A DNA stretch of 21,999 nucleotides from Chara braunii (GCA_003427395.1 BFEA01000787.1:428223-450221); one strand, 5' to 3'; positions 9,842 to 20,092 are shown, counted from the stretch's first letter. Translations and numbers: made by a program. Notes: generated from the sequence alone by a model not told the origin.

Positions 9842-9965
9842 GGGACGTTGGACCCAGTTTCCAGCAGGTGCAGCTCCCCACCAATAGATGGAGTGACCAC
9901 AGCAGGTACTACTAAGAGGGGATGCTCTTACCACCCCTCTTAGTATGGCCTGAAAAAAAAAAAAA
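9842..9965 (+). mobile_element. Short retroelement 3' module, hairpin and poly(A), copy 2
   Basis: The module at 9842-9893 (GGGACGTTGGACCCAG, TTTCCAGCAGGTG, GCTCCCCACC, AATAGATGGAG) is followed by a 12-bp perfect stem (9910-9921 with 9934-9945) closing a 12-nt loop, then A13 at 9953-9965. The order module, hairpin, poly(A) is repeated at 10794-10927 with different stem bases. This is the expected shape of a 3' end recognised by a LINE-type reverse transcriptase. Confidence 0.68.
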
Positions 9966-10576
9966 GACGGTGGACTGGGCCGTTTTGTGGGTCTACTGAT
10001 TAGTGATAGGACCTACGTTGACTCTTGCTCCTTCGGTGCTGGTTGCGTTCGTTTAGCCTTTGCTGTGACTCCCATGTGAGTCTGGATTGTCCGCTTTCTT
10101 GGTCCTGTGTGTACCCTGGGGGTTACATTGCGTATAGGTAGAATCTGGACTGTTGATTTCCTTTGTTCGGCTTGTTGATGCATTGCAATTATGTAGAATA
10201 TGCTTTGTACATATCTAGAGATGAGGCCAAATACGAGCACCATGATCTAGTAGAGAAAAGAGACTACCGGCTAGCATTCCAGGATTGGGGGACAAGAAAT
10301 CCTGCCCTCCCACTCCGCCCCCCATTGGGCCCCAACAGACTTCCCGGACCCTTTCCCACCCAACCCCTTGGCCCTTGCGGAAGTAGTGGACTAACTTTCC
10401 CCTGGTCTTCATCCTCTCCATGAAAGGGAGGGGGGATCTCTTCCTTTTCCTGGTGGCCCCCGGGAAGACAGATTCGGGCCCCCTCCCCCCGGTCGCAGAC
10501 AGGAAGATAAACTTTGACTGAACAGCAGCAAAAAGAGTTCAGCTGGGCTGAGGAGACGGGCAGCAACCTCTCATCT
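9966..10576. other. Non-coding, no recognisable feature
   Basis: No gene or known element was seen. Pyrimidine- and purine-rich patches lie at 10300-10500. The open frames here show no coding character. Confidence 0.55.
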
Positions 10577-10724
10577 CCAATCAATTTTTTAGTACGTCTG
10601 CCCAGTTAATCCCCTGGATACCCAGGGCTATCAATGCTGGCAGGTGCAAATCAGTCCCAATCATCTTTCTAGTACGCTTGCCCAGTCAATCCCCTCATTA
10701 CCCAGGACAATCAATGCTGGCAGG
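10577..10724. repeat. Tandem pair, 80-bp period
   Basis: 10577-10644 and 10657-10724 are similar over their length: CCAATCA.., TAGTACG, TGCCCAGT, AATCCCCT, TACCCAGG, ATCAATGCTGGCAGG. They differ by scattered substitutions and are spaced exactly 80 bp apart. Confidence 0.87.
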
Positions 10725-10793
10725 CAGTAGCCCTCTCGTACATCACAGTCACAAATTTTCAGTCTCTCAGATGCAAGTTTTTGTATTGTATAT

Positions 10794-10927
10794 GGGACCC
10801 TGGACCCGTTTTCCAGCAGGTGATGCTCCCCACCAATAGATAGAGCCCCCCCTATGGTGTTAGAGGTGTCTGCTCGTATCAGCACCTCTAACATCCAAAA
10901 GGGAGTTTCAAAAAAAAAAAAAAAAAA
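10794..10927 (+). mobile_element. Short retroelement 3' module, hairpin and poly(A), copy 3
   Basis: The module at 10794-10845 (GGGACCCTGGACCCG, TTTCCAGCAGGTG, TGCTCCCCACC, AATAGATAGAG) is followed by a stem of 13 pairs (10856-10868 with 10883-10895, one G.T) and a 14-nt loop, then A18 at 10910-10927. The loop shares TGCTC.TA with the copy 2 loop while the stems differ in several positions and remain paired. Confidence 0.7.
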
Positions 10928-10978
10928 GGTCTCGCTTCAACTGTTCCTCATTGGCAGAGTCTGCTTCCTGCATATGTG

Positions 10979-11041
10979 CAATATGTTTTGTGAGTTTGGC
11001 AGTGGCATCTGTTCAATATGTTTTGTGAGTTTGGCAATGGC
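10979..11041. repeat. Tandem pair of 28 bp, 35-bp period
   Basis: 10979-11006 and 11014-11041 are identical except for one base. Each reads CAATATGTTTTGTGAG followed by TTTGGC(A)RTGGC. Confidence 0.9.
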
Positions 11042-11105
11042 CGTGGTGAGATGCTGCTGCTGTAGGATGTGAGTCTTACATCAAACTACAAACTCTGCTT
11101 CATGA

Positions 11106-11132
11106 GGGACGCCGGACCCGGTTTCCAGCTGG
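11106..11132 (+). repeat. Orphan front half of the short retroelement module
   Basis: GGGACGCCGGACCCGG followed by TTTCCAGCTGG matches the front of the module at 9842 and 10794. The rear half (GCTCCCCACCAATAGAT) is absent here. Confidence 0.7.
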
Positions 11133-11202
11133 TTTATTTCGTTGGTAACCTCAATATGCATACTTGGCGCCGCCTTACCTTCGAGACGGCCAGTTGGTAA
11201 GC

Positions 11203-11275
11203 AAGTACGTGGTAGCTCAGTGGGCAGAGCTCCGTTGTTGCAACGGGGAGGTTGCGGGTTCGACCTTGTCAGTCT
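11203..11275 (+). repeat. tRNA-like unit 1 (SINE head?)
   Basis: A typical A box, GGTAGCTCAGTGGGCAGAGC (11211-11230), forms a 4-bp D stem (GCTC 11215-11218 with GAGC 11227-11230). A B box, GGGTTCGACCTTG, lies at 11256-11267. A and B boxes are spaced as in a tRNA gene. The T stem and acceptor do not pair, so this is a tRNA-derived polymerase III promoter of a SINE-like element rather than a working tRNA gene. Confidence 0.72.
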
Positions 11276-11361
11276 ACAATTTCCTCCAAGTACAATTGGT
11301 TGGTGTAGGTTTCACCCCACGTACTTGTCCCGAGCCTGGCATAGCGCCTTTACGGACTAAT

Positions 11362-11432
11362 GACCTCAATAGCTCAGTGGGTAGAGCTCTGATATTGTAA
11401 GTTGGAGGTCCTGGGTTCAACTCCATACTATG
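11362..11432 (+). repeat. tRNA-like unit 2 (SINE head?)
   Basis: A second unit 159 bp downstream shares the A box AATAGCTCAGTGGGTAGAGC (11369-11388) and B box GGGTTCAACTCC (11413-11424). The anticodon arm can fold with several G.U pairs and would present TGT, but only two T-stem pairs form and the acceptor ends do not pair. It is related to unit 1 in the same orientation, suggesting a dimeric SINE or two insertions. Confidence 0.72.
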
Positions 11433-11616
11433 CTCATTCATCATGTCTATGTATACTGTTCGTCGTATCAGCTAGGGATGATCCTCTGGACGGATTTGGG
11501 TGGGGACATGTTCCTTTCCTGCGGGAGAGTTGATGTGGAATGGATGCTACTCTCTCGGGCCGGAGAGTGGTAAGAGGTTGTTTGGGTGCATGGTGATATA
11601 GTGGCAGTCCTATGGT

Positions 11617-11690
11617 GGGCAGGGGTGCCTTGTAGGGAACCCAATGTCGAATCGGGCAGGGGTGCCTTGTAGGGAAACCAATGTCGAATC
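11617..11690 (+). repeat. 37-bp tandem duplicate in LINE leader
   Basis: 11617-11653 and 11654-11690 are identical except for one base (C or A) in GGGAACCCAATG versus GGGAAACCAATG. Both contain GGGCAGGGGTGCCTTGTAGG. Tandem repeats in the 5' leader are common in LINEs and can carry promoter elements. Here that is only an inference from position. Confidence 0.9.
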
Positions 11691-11768
11691 AAGAGGTGTG
11701 TCCTACGCTCGATGGCTGTAGACCCATTCTGGGGAGGTGGGTTATCAGGGGTTGGTTGGGGGTAGTCG

Positions 11769-14700
11769 ATGAGGGTCGAGGTCTCCACCGTTACCACTGG
11801 CCGATTCTCCCTAGCAAACAGACATAAGAAAGGCTCATATACAGCAGCAAGGCATTGGCACGACAACCACGGTTGTCACCCGCAAGAATCAGCATCCAGC
11901 AGTGGAGATTATTCAACCCGGTCTGCAGCAGAAGGGCCTGCTAAGAGCCCAGAATCAACAACAATGTGAGGGCTCACCACTGCCCTCACGAATAACGGGT
12001 GTCCCACAGCCGAGAGCACAACAGCAACAGAAAGAGGACCCGCCCCCACCTCAAGATGCAATCTTGGAGCCACATTGCCTGTCAATTCACCGGCCCTCTG
12101 CCGAAACAGAGCTGAGACACCGGCAGTCGTCCCCCGACGACACAGCAGACGCACATCAGGAGGCTACGACCCTCCCTTCGGAGATAGTGTCAAAACTGTC
12201 ACAAAGGGTTAACCAGCAGGAAAAAAAGGGTGACAATCGGGGCCAACAGCCACGGGAGGAACGAGTGCAGAACCAGCAAACGGGGCAACATTCCAATGGG
12301 TTTCTCAATCCACCACAAACTGGGCAGGAGCTCGTACAGCAATCCGTGCCTCCCTCAACTGCACACCCCTCAGACCCTCTTGCCTCACCTGCCTCCAGGG
12401 AACTGGAGCCGTCAAACCTCAATGTGCTACAACTGCAAGCACCATCAGCAGTTGCAACCCAGCAGTCACAACGGGCCTTGCTCCCGGAACAGCCACTGCA
12501 GAAAGCGAGACAGCGACCGTCTGACCCCCGTCTCAGACTGCGCAAACAGGCTATCCAAAAAAGGAAAACCCAGCAACAGACTGAGGGCAAAGCCTCAGGC
12601 AAAGAGGGGGAGTCTGCCTACGGGTCGCAGGAAGGTGGGGAAGACCACCAGGACGGAAACAGGCCCCAGCCAATAACACTGACGACCTCAAACCTCCAGT
12701 CAAAAACCCCTGCATCACCAATAATGGGAGCTCCGGCTAAAGTAATGGCAGGCTACGCGGAGTATTGGCTGGGACGCCTCAAGGAAGCCCTGGTACAATT
12801 AGCTCCACCGCAGCACCAGGCACAAGACAGAGAGCTAGCTACCAATCAGGACCAAATGCAACCGTTGGACTTGGTCCAGCTGGGCCGAGCACTGGCCTAC
12901 ACAGAACAGGGAGACACTCTTCCCAGGGAAGAATGCCCACCTCACCAGGGGCAACAACAGCCCCTCATCCCGGCTGGCGAGCTGTCCCTTCCCACGGCAG
13001 AAATACCACGTGAACTTGGCACCAAAGCTACAGACCTCCTGGCCCATCACACCGCTCAGGGCAGCATAGAACTGCCCTCACTAGCTGGGGAGACGCGGGG
13101 GGAGGTGCTGGCCTTGACTCCGCCATTGCCAACAAAGGACCATCAAGGAGATCTGATTCTGCACAACAGTGAAGAGGCATGCGGTCAAACACCGAGCCAT
13201 ACCGCCCCCCGACAGCAATCGCTGATCCCGGATCAAGCCCAAGACCACCCCTGGGCCCTGGCTGTGGCGCGAGAACGAGCACAACAGCATGCTCTAACGG
13301 CAGCGATGCACCAACAACAAATTCAAGTGGAGATGCAAAGGTAGGCTTGGGAGATTGCACAGGTACAACAACGTTTTCACCAAGAGTTGCAAGCGGCAGC
13401 TCATCAGCAAGCCCAACAACAAGTCCAAGCAGCGACTCAGGCCTACCACCAGCAGCATCGACAATATGTTCAGCAGCAGCAGCTGGCGGCTGTCCAATTC
13501 CAAATCTCTCAGGGGGAGCAGGCCGCACCTCGACTCGATCCACAGCTCTCGCTCCCTCCTCCTCTGGTCACTCCTTCGGAATCATCCACCGTGAGGTTTG
13601 ACCACCAAGGAGACACCATCATACAATCGGAGGATGAAAACGACTAGCAGGCCAACATGCAAGGGGAACTGCAAGAAGAGAAAGATGAGCAAGGGGACAT
13701 AACCCTGCTAGATGAGGCCACAGGTCTCTCCCGGACCCAAACAGAGGAAACCATGATCCAGCCGGAAGCATATCCACCACATGATCCGACTAGAGAGGAA
13801 AACGATACTCACAAGGAGGTAAAAAGCAAAACACACTCAAAGCGAAAAACACACCCAGTCTGGGCTAACAAAAGAGTGCAAAAAAAATTGAAAGAAATGG
13901 TTGACTGGGTCCTCCTAAAGATTCTCTCCCCAGCGTCGGGATCGATTCATGACAAAATATCACCACTACACTGGGAGAAAATCAGACGGACGATCCTGAA
14001 AGACAAACAAATCAGAGCATCAGTCACAGCCCATGCATCACCAAGTGAGGTGGATTGGAAGATGGTGGGAAAAGTGACCATACTGACTATTCAACATATG
14101 ATTGACAGAGTGAGGTCGGTGGCGAGCCCTACACGGCCAGAAACACATCTGGTAGTCTCCTCGATGCACGTCACAAATAGAACACTCTCCTTCGAAGACC
14201 AACACTAGCCCCCGGTGCTGGTGCAAGAGATGGCAGGGGTCTTACATACATTGGCCCCCCAGGGAGTACCGTCAACCATCACGACCCCACTAGAGGAACT
14301 GATCCCGTCAGATCTGCTGATGCCAGTCCTCCACATTGCACCGACCCACCACAGGTCCTCTGATAGCGAAACTGCCTGCCATATCATATCAAACACGGTC
14401 ATTGATCTCATACAGGAGACAACATCGGATTCTACTCCTGATTCGTCACAAACATCAACATCTCAAGAACAGGGGGAGGAAGACGAATCTGACGACTCAC
14501 AAGACCTCCTTCTCCCGCAGACTCCCATCCTCACCCTCACATTGGGAAAAGATGAGGCGAACAGCGGTCACAAAAGAATCACCAAGGGAGTACTGAGAGA
14601 CCTTATACGCGTTCCTGCAGCACGCCAAACACACCAACACTACGACACGGTGCTGGGACTTCTCATCCTCCCGATGAGGAGAGAGCCCTATTCATGTCAG

Positions 14701-15114
14701 TGGCAGCTGGGACTCCGTGCTAGAGGCCCGTTGGCAAATTGCAGCCTGATAAATGACAGAGTGGTGGGGCTGACACTTGAAGGATGGCGGGGGACCTACG
14801 GGGCACCAGAAGCAATCAGACTAGCAAAGCTCCTCATCAAGGAGAATGGGGACAAAGGAGCCCAAGGGATCGCCCTACACACAGACCACCCTTTCCCACC
14901 AGGGATCATAATGGCAGTGGCACTGTTTGATTTCGAACAAACAGACGAAAGAAAGGTTGCAGCAGAATCGTCTCTCCATTGGTTTTCACATGACCAGCTA
15001 GCAATGATACCCTCAGCAAGGCTTTTGCCGAACTTCGCCTGGCGCCGCCCACAGATCCTCACATTTATACAGGCCATACTGGAAAACTCGGTCCTGGATA
15101 TGAACACCAAGTGA
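11769..15114 (+). pseudogene. LINE ORF1, Gln/Pro-rich, three in-frame TAGs
   Basis: One reading frame runs from 11815 (after a TAG at 11812) to the TGA at 15112, 1,100 codons, broken only by TAG at 13342, 13645 and 14206. The frame has no ATG near its start. An ATG at 11769 in another frame opens a 66-codon stretch (MRVEVSTVTTGRF..) that could be the original N terminus after one frameshift. The N-terminal half is low-complexity, rich in Gln and Pro, and ends in a Gln/His/Ala tract (about 13260-13510). A basic helical segment follows (about 13840-14160), then an acidic linker (QGEEDESDDSQD, about 14470-14510). A compact C-terminal domain (about 14560-15060) includes GLTLEGWRGTYGAPEAIRLA and SSLHWFSHDQLAMIP. 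No zinc knuckle or RRM was recognised. In LINEs, ORF1 proteins bind the element RNA; that role is inferred from position. Confidence 0.8.
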
Positions 15115-15127
15115 AACGATCCCAAGT

Positions 15128-18100
15128 ATGTCACCAACTGCTAGGCGTACAGGCCTGCATATTCGTAAGACACAAGCCATACCCACAATGGGAGACACCG
15201 ACCCAAGTGCATCCCACATGGCTTCGGTTGAGGTCAGCTTACAAATACAACCCGTCCACACACTGCAACTTCTACCACCACTCCATCCCCCCTCTCCTCC
15301 GCCCCCATCAGGCGAGCTACTCACCCCGCCACCCCCAACCGTTCCGCCCCCCCTCCGCAGACCTTCGCCATGGTCCAAAAAACTGGCCCAAGCGGACCTC
15401 CACATTCGCTCGATTAACATCATCGGCTTGATGTCTGCTAACCAACAGAAAAGAACTGCCATTTGGAACGAAATTAGAGACCCGGGCGCAGTCGAATGGC
15501 CTGATGCGATCTGTGTACAAGAAACACACCTCACTATGTCGCTTGCACATGAAGCCAGAAGGAAAGAAATATGGCAACATACGACGTACACAACACCCTC
15601 CACAGCCTGTGCATCCGCGGGGGTGGCCATCTGGCTGCCCCCGTCATCTCGCTTGAAACCTATACAATATGAATACGATAAACAAGATGGGCGCTGGGTA
15701 TACCTGAAAGCGACTATTGGGGAAGAGACGATCTGCTTGGTGAGTGCCTATGGCCCAAACAATGTATACGACCGACTGCACTTTTTGGAATCCCTTCACC
15801 AAGCACTACCTGCAGACACCCCACTGATTATAGCGGGGGACTTTAACATAACCCCTGACCTGTGCCTAGATAGACAATCATCTTCCTCGTCTCAAAGGGG
15901 CGACACGACAACGGACATCTTCAGGCTTCATCAAATGATGGAAGATTTGCAACTGTGTGACATATACAGACAACTACACCCTGCCAAAAGATCATATACC
16001 TGCCTCAGATCGAGGGGAGAGGCGGGCCTGTCCAATTCAAGAATTGATTTCTTCCTAATATCTCAAACACTGACATGCCTCGCCACAGTAGCGGAAATCA
16101 AAACCCTCAGTCCCTGCAGATCTTTTGACCATAGGGGTATTGTCCTGGGCCTATCGTTCCATAATCATGTCACGCGTGGGCAAAGCTTTTACAAATTTAA
16201 CACCTTGTTGCTCAAACAGCCTAAGCTACAGGGACTGGTGGAGCAGTTCTGGCGTTACTGGGCGGCTCAAAAACATAATCACCACTCGACGGTGGACTGG
16301 TTCAACAAGGGAGTCGCAAATCTGAGAGAACGAATCAAAAAGTTCTCTATCAAGCACGTCAGAGATCGAAAGCTAGTCTTGGAAAACTTGCTGCACACAC
16401 TGGAACAATGGGATGCGCAAATGTCTGATCAACCCCTAGACACCCTCACATTTAACCAACTACAGCAAGCAAGGGACCACCTTCAAGCATACTTAGACCG
16501 GCAATTGGAAGCATAGCGTATCCAAGCAAGGGTCAAACGAGGGACCACGGAAGGGACCATGGCCAAATCCTTCTTCAGACAGACCAAAATTTGTGCCAGA
16601 CAGAACGTAGTGCCTTCCTTACACCACCCCTTCAACGCGAGAAAGCCGGAAGCCTCGAACTCGTACTCTATAGTAGACTATGCAACAATATATTACCAAA
16701 AACTCTTCACTTCAGAGAATGCCAAATGGGGAGACAACGCATTGCAACAAGCGAGGGCAACTCTCTTGAATAACCTTACAGCCCTGTTATCCCAACAGCA
16801 AAGGCAAACATTAGAAGAGCCTTTGTCAGCAGAGGAAATTCGCTCAGCACTATCTGCAATGGAGGACGAGAAAACTCTGGGTTTGGACACTTTTCCGAAA
16901 GAGTTCTGGTTACAATTCTGGGATCTATTCAAACAGGACCTAATGGAATACATACAGGCAGTCCAGCACGAAGGAAGATTCGGGGATCTGATGAGTCAAG
17001 GAGTCACAACCTTGTTGTACAAAAAGGGGGACCGAGCAGAAATTCGTAATTTCAGACTGATCACCCTCCTACCTCTGCCTTATAAAATGGTGGCTAAAGC
17101 CCTGAGCAACAGATTGTTGCACCACATACAACATCTCATACATATGGATCAGACGGGCTTTATGCCCCACATAAATATTCAAGATAATGTCCTCCTGGTA
17201 AATGAAACAATTAAGTATGCACGCCAAAGAGGGGTGGATGCAACTATTTTGTTCATAGACTTCGAAAAGGTATATGATCATGTAGACTGGAACTTCCTGG
17301 ACTTATGCCTGGACAGAATGAACTTTGGCCTGAGTTTTCGCCAATGGGTGACCACCCTGCATGCATCCTCATCTACTAACATAATGTTGAATGGTCACCT
17401 GTCCCCCCCCTTCCCCCTGCAGAGATCGATGAGGCAGGGGGACCCGATAGCCCCCCTGCTCTTTGTTATAGTTATGGAGGCGCTGGCCTCCTTAATAAGA
17501 GCAAATCCGGCTATTGAACGCATAGGCATACCAGAAATACCAAGGCATAAGATCCCAATGACCTCTCTTTTTGCTGATGATCTTACCGTCCTCATCAAAG
17601 CCTCTTCTGAGAGCATGAGAGCGGTAGCTGAAACTATTCACCTCTTCTCGATTGCAGCCGACATGAAAGTCAACTGGGGCTCCAAAACCGAAGGGTGGTG
17701 GCTCCATACAGCAGGTCAACCCCCACCGGAGGAGTCAGTTGTTAATTGGCGACAGAAAGAAGAGGCGATACAAATCCTAGGGGTGCAACTTACAGCATTG
17801 GGTCCCCCAAAAGATCACGGGGACCAGCTGGTCCACACAGCCTTACAAGCGATGGCCAAATGGAAAGGCCTTCATACCTCACTAGTGGGCAGGGCACTGG
17901 CAATTAACAATGCCATCCTTTCGACCATCTGGTATAAAACAACATTCTGGTCCATCGATCGCAAACAATACCAGAGGCTTAAAGAAGCCATAGCCGCCTA
18001 CTTATGGAGAAACGACCATGAGCTATACTCATGCATAAAACGGGTGGCTTGGGCCCAGATAGCCCAACCAAAAACCAAGGGAGGGCTTGCTATTATCGAT

Positions 18101-19863
18101 CCTCTAGACCAGACTAAAACCCTAATTTTCAAGGTGATCGTCAGATTACTCATGGCGGACGAGCTTACGTGGGGCCCGCTGGCCATCATTCAACTTGCCA
18201 ACTTGGCCCCGCCAACACCCCAGGACAAACGGGTCCATCCCTTCGCATGGCTAACTAATCCGGCTTGGTCCATCCCTTCCATCCCCAAGTCTGGGAACAG
18301 CGAATCAACAGAGGCTGCAGTAAAAACTGATCTCACACACGATCAACTATGGACTTCCTTGATAGCCCTCTGGAGAGAGGTGGGCCCCAAAAAACTTTGA
18401 CCACCGCACAGGTGGCACGAGATCTCGAGACAACCTTGCTTCGGAAACCCATACATACTGGACCTTCAGGGGAAACCGTTCTCAATCAAACAAGAAGCAC
18501 ACTGGCTGTCATGGGTCAAAAAAGGTATCTTTACTTTAGGGGATCTGTGGGATACCCAGGTCGGGCGATGGCAAACGGCGAAGAACTTGCGTGCCCAGCT
18601 GAAACACATCCGAAACCTTGAAGACAAATTGCAACAGATTCAAGAAGCGGTCCCCATAGCTTGGGTGCGAGCCCTTCGAAAAGGCCCGCATATCATCAAA
18701 GGGGACTGGGTGATCTTGGAAGCCTCTCTCCCGCTCCCTATGACAGTCTTCAAGGTTTCAGAGTGCTCAATCTCACAGGCGGACCTGGAAGCCTATGAGC
18801 CAGCACTCCCGGGCTCCAGAATGTCGCAGATGACTCGGAACTCCCAACTGGATGTTACACAACAGCTCTTGGGCCTCATGCGAATAAGAGTGCTTGGAGA
18901 TGACACGGAGGGATGGTGGGCCTATAAACCAACAACCCCAGTTTGCTGCCTGCCATTTGACCCTGAAGAATGGCAATGGCAAGAACGACAACCGCTCCCG
19001 TTCTGGAAATTTACAGTCAAAGAATGTTACAGGAATATCCATAAAACAAATGACACCACTGATATTATCAAAAACAGGTGGGCCCGAGACTCACACTTAG
19101 ATATGGAGGACCTGCAGCGCTTCAAATGATCACAATATATACATTTGTCACCAGCATCTCAGAGGGCACTGCAATGGCAAATAATCTACCGTTGCTTGCC
19201 GACACGTGCATGGATAGTGTCTAGATCACAGTTGGAACAAAAGGGAGAACTGTCTCCCCTATGCTCATATTGCAGATCGCCTAGGCAACCACAGATTGCA
19301 GATATGGAGCACTGTTTGCTCTATTGTCCTTTAGCACGCCAGATCTGGCAATGGTGGACGGCAGCATGGGGATACCTCACGAACACAGACTTCCCATGGG
19401 ACGTGACAATAATCCTACTGGCCACATTTCAAAGACCGCGACCCCATTGACAGATTTCCAGCTTAACCTATTCAAATACACAAGGCTGGAAGTCCTTATG
19501 GTAGCCTGGAGGGCAAGGTGCTCTCATGAATACAAAGAACATACCTTTGGGTTTGTCCAAGCCAGGTTGCACATTATAGACACACTGAGGTGCAACATAC
19601 ATAAGGCCTGGACTCAACTGAGAGAAGATTTGAGCACAGCAACAGTCCGTATACGAAGACAGGAGTTGATCACAGCCTTCAAAACAACCTGGCTTGATCC
19701 GGACAATAAGATAGCTGATCTTGACGACGCACAACAGCTAAAATGGAAACCCTGGTGGCAGACGGAAAGACAGTGGCGCAGAAAGCCACAGGCAATGTTT
19801 CGAAGACCTGAACCGGTACTTCCCATCATACAGATCACTCCAAATGACGACTCGTCCCTCTAA
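15128..19863 (+). pseudogene. LINE ORF2: endonuclease, reverse transcriptase, zinc ribbon
   Basis: The ATG at 15128 starts about 1,580 codons. A proline-rich N terminus (residues 45-80) leads into an apurinic-type endonuclease with E132 (QETHL), Y208, D238 and N240 (AGDFN), D307 (SRIDFF), and D334/H335 (FDHRG). The reverse transcriptase has LLYKKGD, QTGFMP, FIDFEKVYD (catalytic Asp codon 17258-17260), RQGDPIAPLLF, and FADD (17570-17581). The zinc ribbon has CSYC (Cys codons 17-nt-scale apart at 19262 and 19271) and HCLLYC (19310-19327). Interruptions are TAG 16514 (Gln by context, LEA*RIQA), TGA 18398, TGA 19127 (TGG in the copy at 20094), and a frameshift between 19410 and 19450. The reading then continues in the next frame to TAA 19861. 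RT motif 1 reads RNFRLITLL where the family usually has RPI, another sign of decay. The enzyme nicks DNA and copies the element RNA at the nick. Confidence 0.92.
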
Positions 19864-20092
19864 CAACAACCGTCCACCCAGTCGATAGACCTCTCATCTC
19901 GTGCCGTCCCCAACGCAACACCGACCCAACCAACACAACCCGTTCCGCAGCTCCCACTCACACCTCCGCCGATTACCACCCCCCAACCCCCTCCATTGCC
20001 CTCTGGGCCTCCCCCCCTTACACCGCCACCCCCTCCCCCAATACCCCAAACACCCCTCCCAACTGTCCCCTCTTCTCCCTCACTACCAAACT
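19864..20092 (+). other. C-rich, proline-coding tail
   Basis: Directly after the TAA at 19861 the same frame stays open for 76 codons, made mostly of Pro, Thr, Gln and Leu (for example PSGPPPLTPPPPPPIPQTPL), up to the N at 20093. The plus strand is strongly C-rich. If the TAA was once CAA (it precedes CAACAA), this could be a Pro-rich C-terminal extension of ORF2. Otherwise it is 3' leader-type sequence. It also resembles the Pro-rich ORF2 N terminus (15265-15360) in composition only. Confidence 0.5.

Larger units (their letters stand above)
11440..19863 (+). mobile_element. Nearly complete L1-like non-LTR retrotransposon (LINE)
   Basis: The element has a 5' leader with a 37-bp tandem repeat, ORF1 (Gln/Pro-rich), a 13-nt gap, and ORF2 with apurinic-type endonuclease, reverse transcriptase and a zinc ribbon. 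The left limit is approximate: it must lie after tRNA-like unit 2 and before the repeat at 11617. The right limit is the last codon of ORF2; a C-rich tail to 20092 may still belong to it. No terminal poly(A) or target duplication was found. Inactivation is light: three in-frame TAGs in ORF1, and three stops and a frameshift in ORF2, with active-site residues intact. GC content is higher than in copy C, consistent with a young insertion. Confidence 0.88.

Noticed and set aside
10577-10724. CRISPR-like array
   Set aside because: Only two units, no short conserved repeat with unique spacers, and a eukaryotic context.
11362-11432. Working tRNA gene (anticodon TGT)
   Set aside because: Only two T-stem pairs form and the acceptor stem does not pair. 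A/B boxes alone fit a SINE head.
13028-13601. Other-frame and minus-strand open frames within ORF1 (for example 12156-12602, 13028-13543 and 13179-13601)
   Set aside because: They are shadows of the low-complexity Gln/Pro frame. The frame-1 reading alone is continuous over 3.3 kb and leads to ORF2.
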